A stretch of 48,105 nt of DNA from Coxiella endosymbiont of Ornithodoros maritimus (GTDB lineage: Bacteria > Pseudomonadota > Gammaproteobacteria > Coxiellales > Coxiellaceae), in contig NZ_CAJRAM010000008.1 in NCBI RefSeq assembly GCF_907164965.1, forward strand, positions 1-48,105, written 5' to 3'. Shown here piece by piece: positions 46,850 to 48,105 of this stretch; positions within the stretch are counted from its first letter, which is position 1; each line of letters starts with the position of its first letter. The notes under the pieces are model-generated. The model was not told where the DNA came from. It saw only the letters and a program-made list of their open reading frames with translations, and did not search any database. The position numbers were made by a program, and so were the translations under genes.

Positions 46850-47761
46850 ATGATTAAACAGAGAACTCTAAAAAATGTCGTGAGAGCTACGGGTGTTGGT
46901 GTTCACACTGGAGAAAAAGTTTATCTAATATTGCGTCCCGCCCCCCCCAACACCGGCATTATTTTTTGCCGGACCGATTTAGACCCGGTGGTTCAAATTC
47001 CAGCTCAGGTTAATTACATTGGTGATACTAGTTTATCGACGTGTTTAACGAAAGGGGATGTGCGTGTTGCCACGGTCGAACATTTATTGTCGGCATTAGC
47101 GGGCGTTGGCGTTGACAATTTATATGTTGATCTAACCTCACCTGAATTACCCATCATGGATGGCAGCGCGGGTCCTTTTGTATTTTTAATTCAGTCTGCC
47201 GGTATCGAAGAACAAAACGCACCCAAAGAATTTATCCGCATCAAACAAAAAGTCAAAATCGAAGAGAGGGATAAAAGTGTCATGGTCGAACCCTATAACG
47301 GGTTTAAAATTAGTTTCGATATTGCTTTCGATCATCCTTTATTTAACGAAAATAATAAAAATGCGACGCTTGATTTTTCGAGCACATCCTATGTAAAAGA
47401 AATATCGCGGGCGCGTACGTTTGGTTTTTTATCCGATTATGAATTTATCCGAAAAAATAATTTAGCCTTGGGTGCTAGCTTAGACAACGCTTTAGTGTTG
47501 GATGAATACAAAATTTTAAATCAAGATGGATTGCGTTATCCAGATGAATTTGTTAAACATAAAATTCTTGATGTGATTGGCGATCTTTATTTATTAGGCC
47601 GTAGTTTAATTGGTTCTTTCAGCGGCGTTAAATCTGGTCATACGTTGAATAGCAAGTTATTAAAACAATTGCTCGTAACTAAAAGCGCTTGGGAAATTGT
47701 GACTTTCAAAGATTCCTCTGAATTACCCTTCGCCTATACTCCGGTAGCCATGACGCCGTGA
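46850..47761 (+). CDS. lpxC: UDP-3-O-acyl-N-acetylglucosamine deacetylase
   Basis: LpxC is the zinc deacetylase that commits UDP-acyl-GlcNAc to lipid A synthesis. Zinc ligands H78 (in [13 protein letters not shown]), H237 and D241 (in [15 protein letters not shown]) are all present, as are catalytic E77 and the conserved H264 in KSGHTLN. Other motifs are [10 protein letters not shown] at the start and [15 protein letters not shown]. The length of 303 residues is normal. AAAGGA lies about 11 nt before the ATG. It follows ftsZ as in many proteobacteria and appears to have its own promoter. Confidence 0.98.
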   Translation: MIKQRTLKNVVRATGVGVHTGEKVYLILRPAPPNTGIIFCRTDLDPVVQIPAQVNYIGDTSLSTCLTKGDVRVATVEHLLSALAGVGVDNLYVDLTSPELPIMDGSAGPFVFLIQSAGIEEQNAPKEFIRIKQKVKIEERDKSVMVEPYNGFKISFDIAFDHPLFNENNKNATLDFSSTSYVKEISRARTFGFLSDYEFIRKNNLALGASLDNALVLDEYKILNQDGLRYPDEFVKHKILDVIGDLYLLGRSLIGSFSGVKSGHTLNSKLLKQLLVTKSAWEIVTFKDSSELPFAYTPVAMTP

Positions 47762-47871
47762 GTTATTTTCTAATGACGCAGAACAAGGAGTTATGTCTTT
47801 ACCATATCTATTACCCAGAAGTGGTAAAAACTAAAAACTTAAACCCGTCATCCCTGCTCCCTCATCGTCCC

Positions 47872-47993
47872 CACGCAGGCGGGGGACACAGCGCACTACG
47901 TGCGCGCTGTGCGCTAAAAGCGCGCCTGGACTCCTGAGCGGAATCACCAAGTTTAAAATGGAAATACCTGTGACTTGTGGATAATGATATGGT
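47872..47993. repeat. Composite palindromic repeat downstream of lpxC
   Basis: A GC-rich palindrome (CAGCGCACTACGTGCGCGCTG core) is followed by a GAGCGGAAT segment and an AT-rich tail with CCTGTGACTTGTGG and AATGATATGG. The order and the tail match the repeat at 62-170 before clpB. The rest of the 344-bp region after lpxC holds this repeat and the next inverted repeat, with no gene seen before the window ends. Confidence 0.6.
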
Positions 47994-48049
47994 CTTTACA
48001 TGACTCATCTTCTTCAAGTTCATCAGAAAAAACTTGGGTCATGTAAAGA
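47993..48049. repeat. Inverted repeat with nested stems
   Basis: TCTTTACATGAC (47993-48004) pairs with GTCATGTAAAGA (48038-48049), and inside it CAAGTT (48015-48020) pairs with AACTTG (48031-48036). The RNA would form a two-part hairpin. No T-tract follows on the plus strand. It directly abuts the composite repeat and may be its other end or an operator. Confidence 0.6.
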
Positions 48050-48105
48050 GCTGATAATCATCTAGCTCCCTCCTAAAGAGTGTATAAAATAGCTTTTGTA
48101 AAAAA

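Overview
The window reads as a chromosome segment of an obligate intracellular gammaproteobacterium of the order Legionellales. Gene content, gene order and decay pattern fit Coxiella burnetii best. This is recognition from sequence and was not checked against a database. Core genes are intact and tightly packed. Between them lie stretches of dead or dying genes, REP-like palindromes and MITE-like repeats. No insertion sequence, CRISPR array or phage is visible.

Layout. 1-6.9 kb: a repeat element, clpB, a dead CaCA-type antiporter (yrbG-like), a divergent pair of small genes (a phospholipase D/cardiolipin synthase-like protein and a DUF3579 protein), then pssA-nadC. 6.9-9 kb: REP-like repeats, tRNA-Glu and tRNA-Ala on the minus strand, and a broken DUF4143-type ATPase with two operator-like palindromes. 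9-11.5 kb: sixA, a ygfX-like gene and nadB. 11.6-18 kb: a graveyard holding ankyrin-like genes, an M20 peptidase, a DM9/DUF3421 protein and a DUF4153 membrane protein, all disrupted. 18.2-20.7 kb: metN-metI-metQ (methionine ABC importer), all three broken. 20.7-21.1 kb: the RNase P RNA gene. 21.3-24.3 kb: kbl-tdh (threonine to glycine plus acetyl-CoA) and yajQ.

24.7-47.8 kb is the division and cell wall (dcw) cluster: mraZ-rsmH-ftsL-ftsI // murE-murF-mraY // murD-ftsW // murG-murC-murB-ftsQ // ftsA-ftsZ-lpxC. Each // marks an inserted block of small or decayed genes. Within blocks the genes overlap by a few bases. After most breaks a new promoter-like sequence sits directly in front of the next core gene. 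Together these genes make UDP-MurNAc-pentapeptide, lipid I and lipid II, flip and polymerise it at the septum, and set up the FtsZ ring. lpxC adds the committed step of lipid A synthesis. ddl is absent from the cluster.

The most notable point is that murB, normally essential, is split by a frameshift at a run of nine T. Other homopolymer frameshifts occur across the window. This suggests either transcriptional slippage that rescues MurB or a sequence error. No new defence or biosynthetic system is evident. The strongest leads are the murB slippage site, the interrupted dcw cluster with possible leaderless starts, the 10-bp-phased mraZ operator, and several structured repeats.
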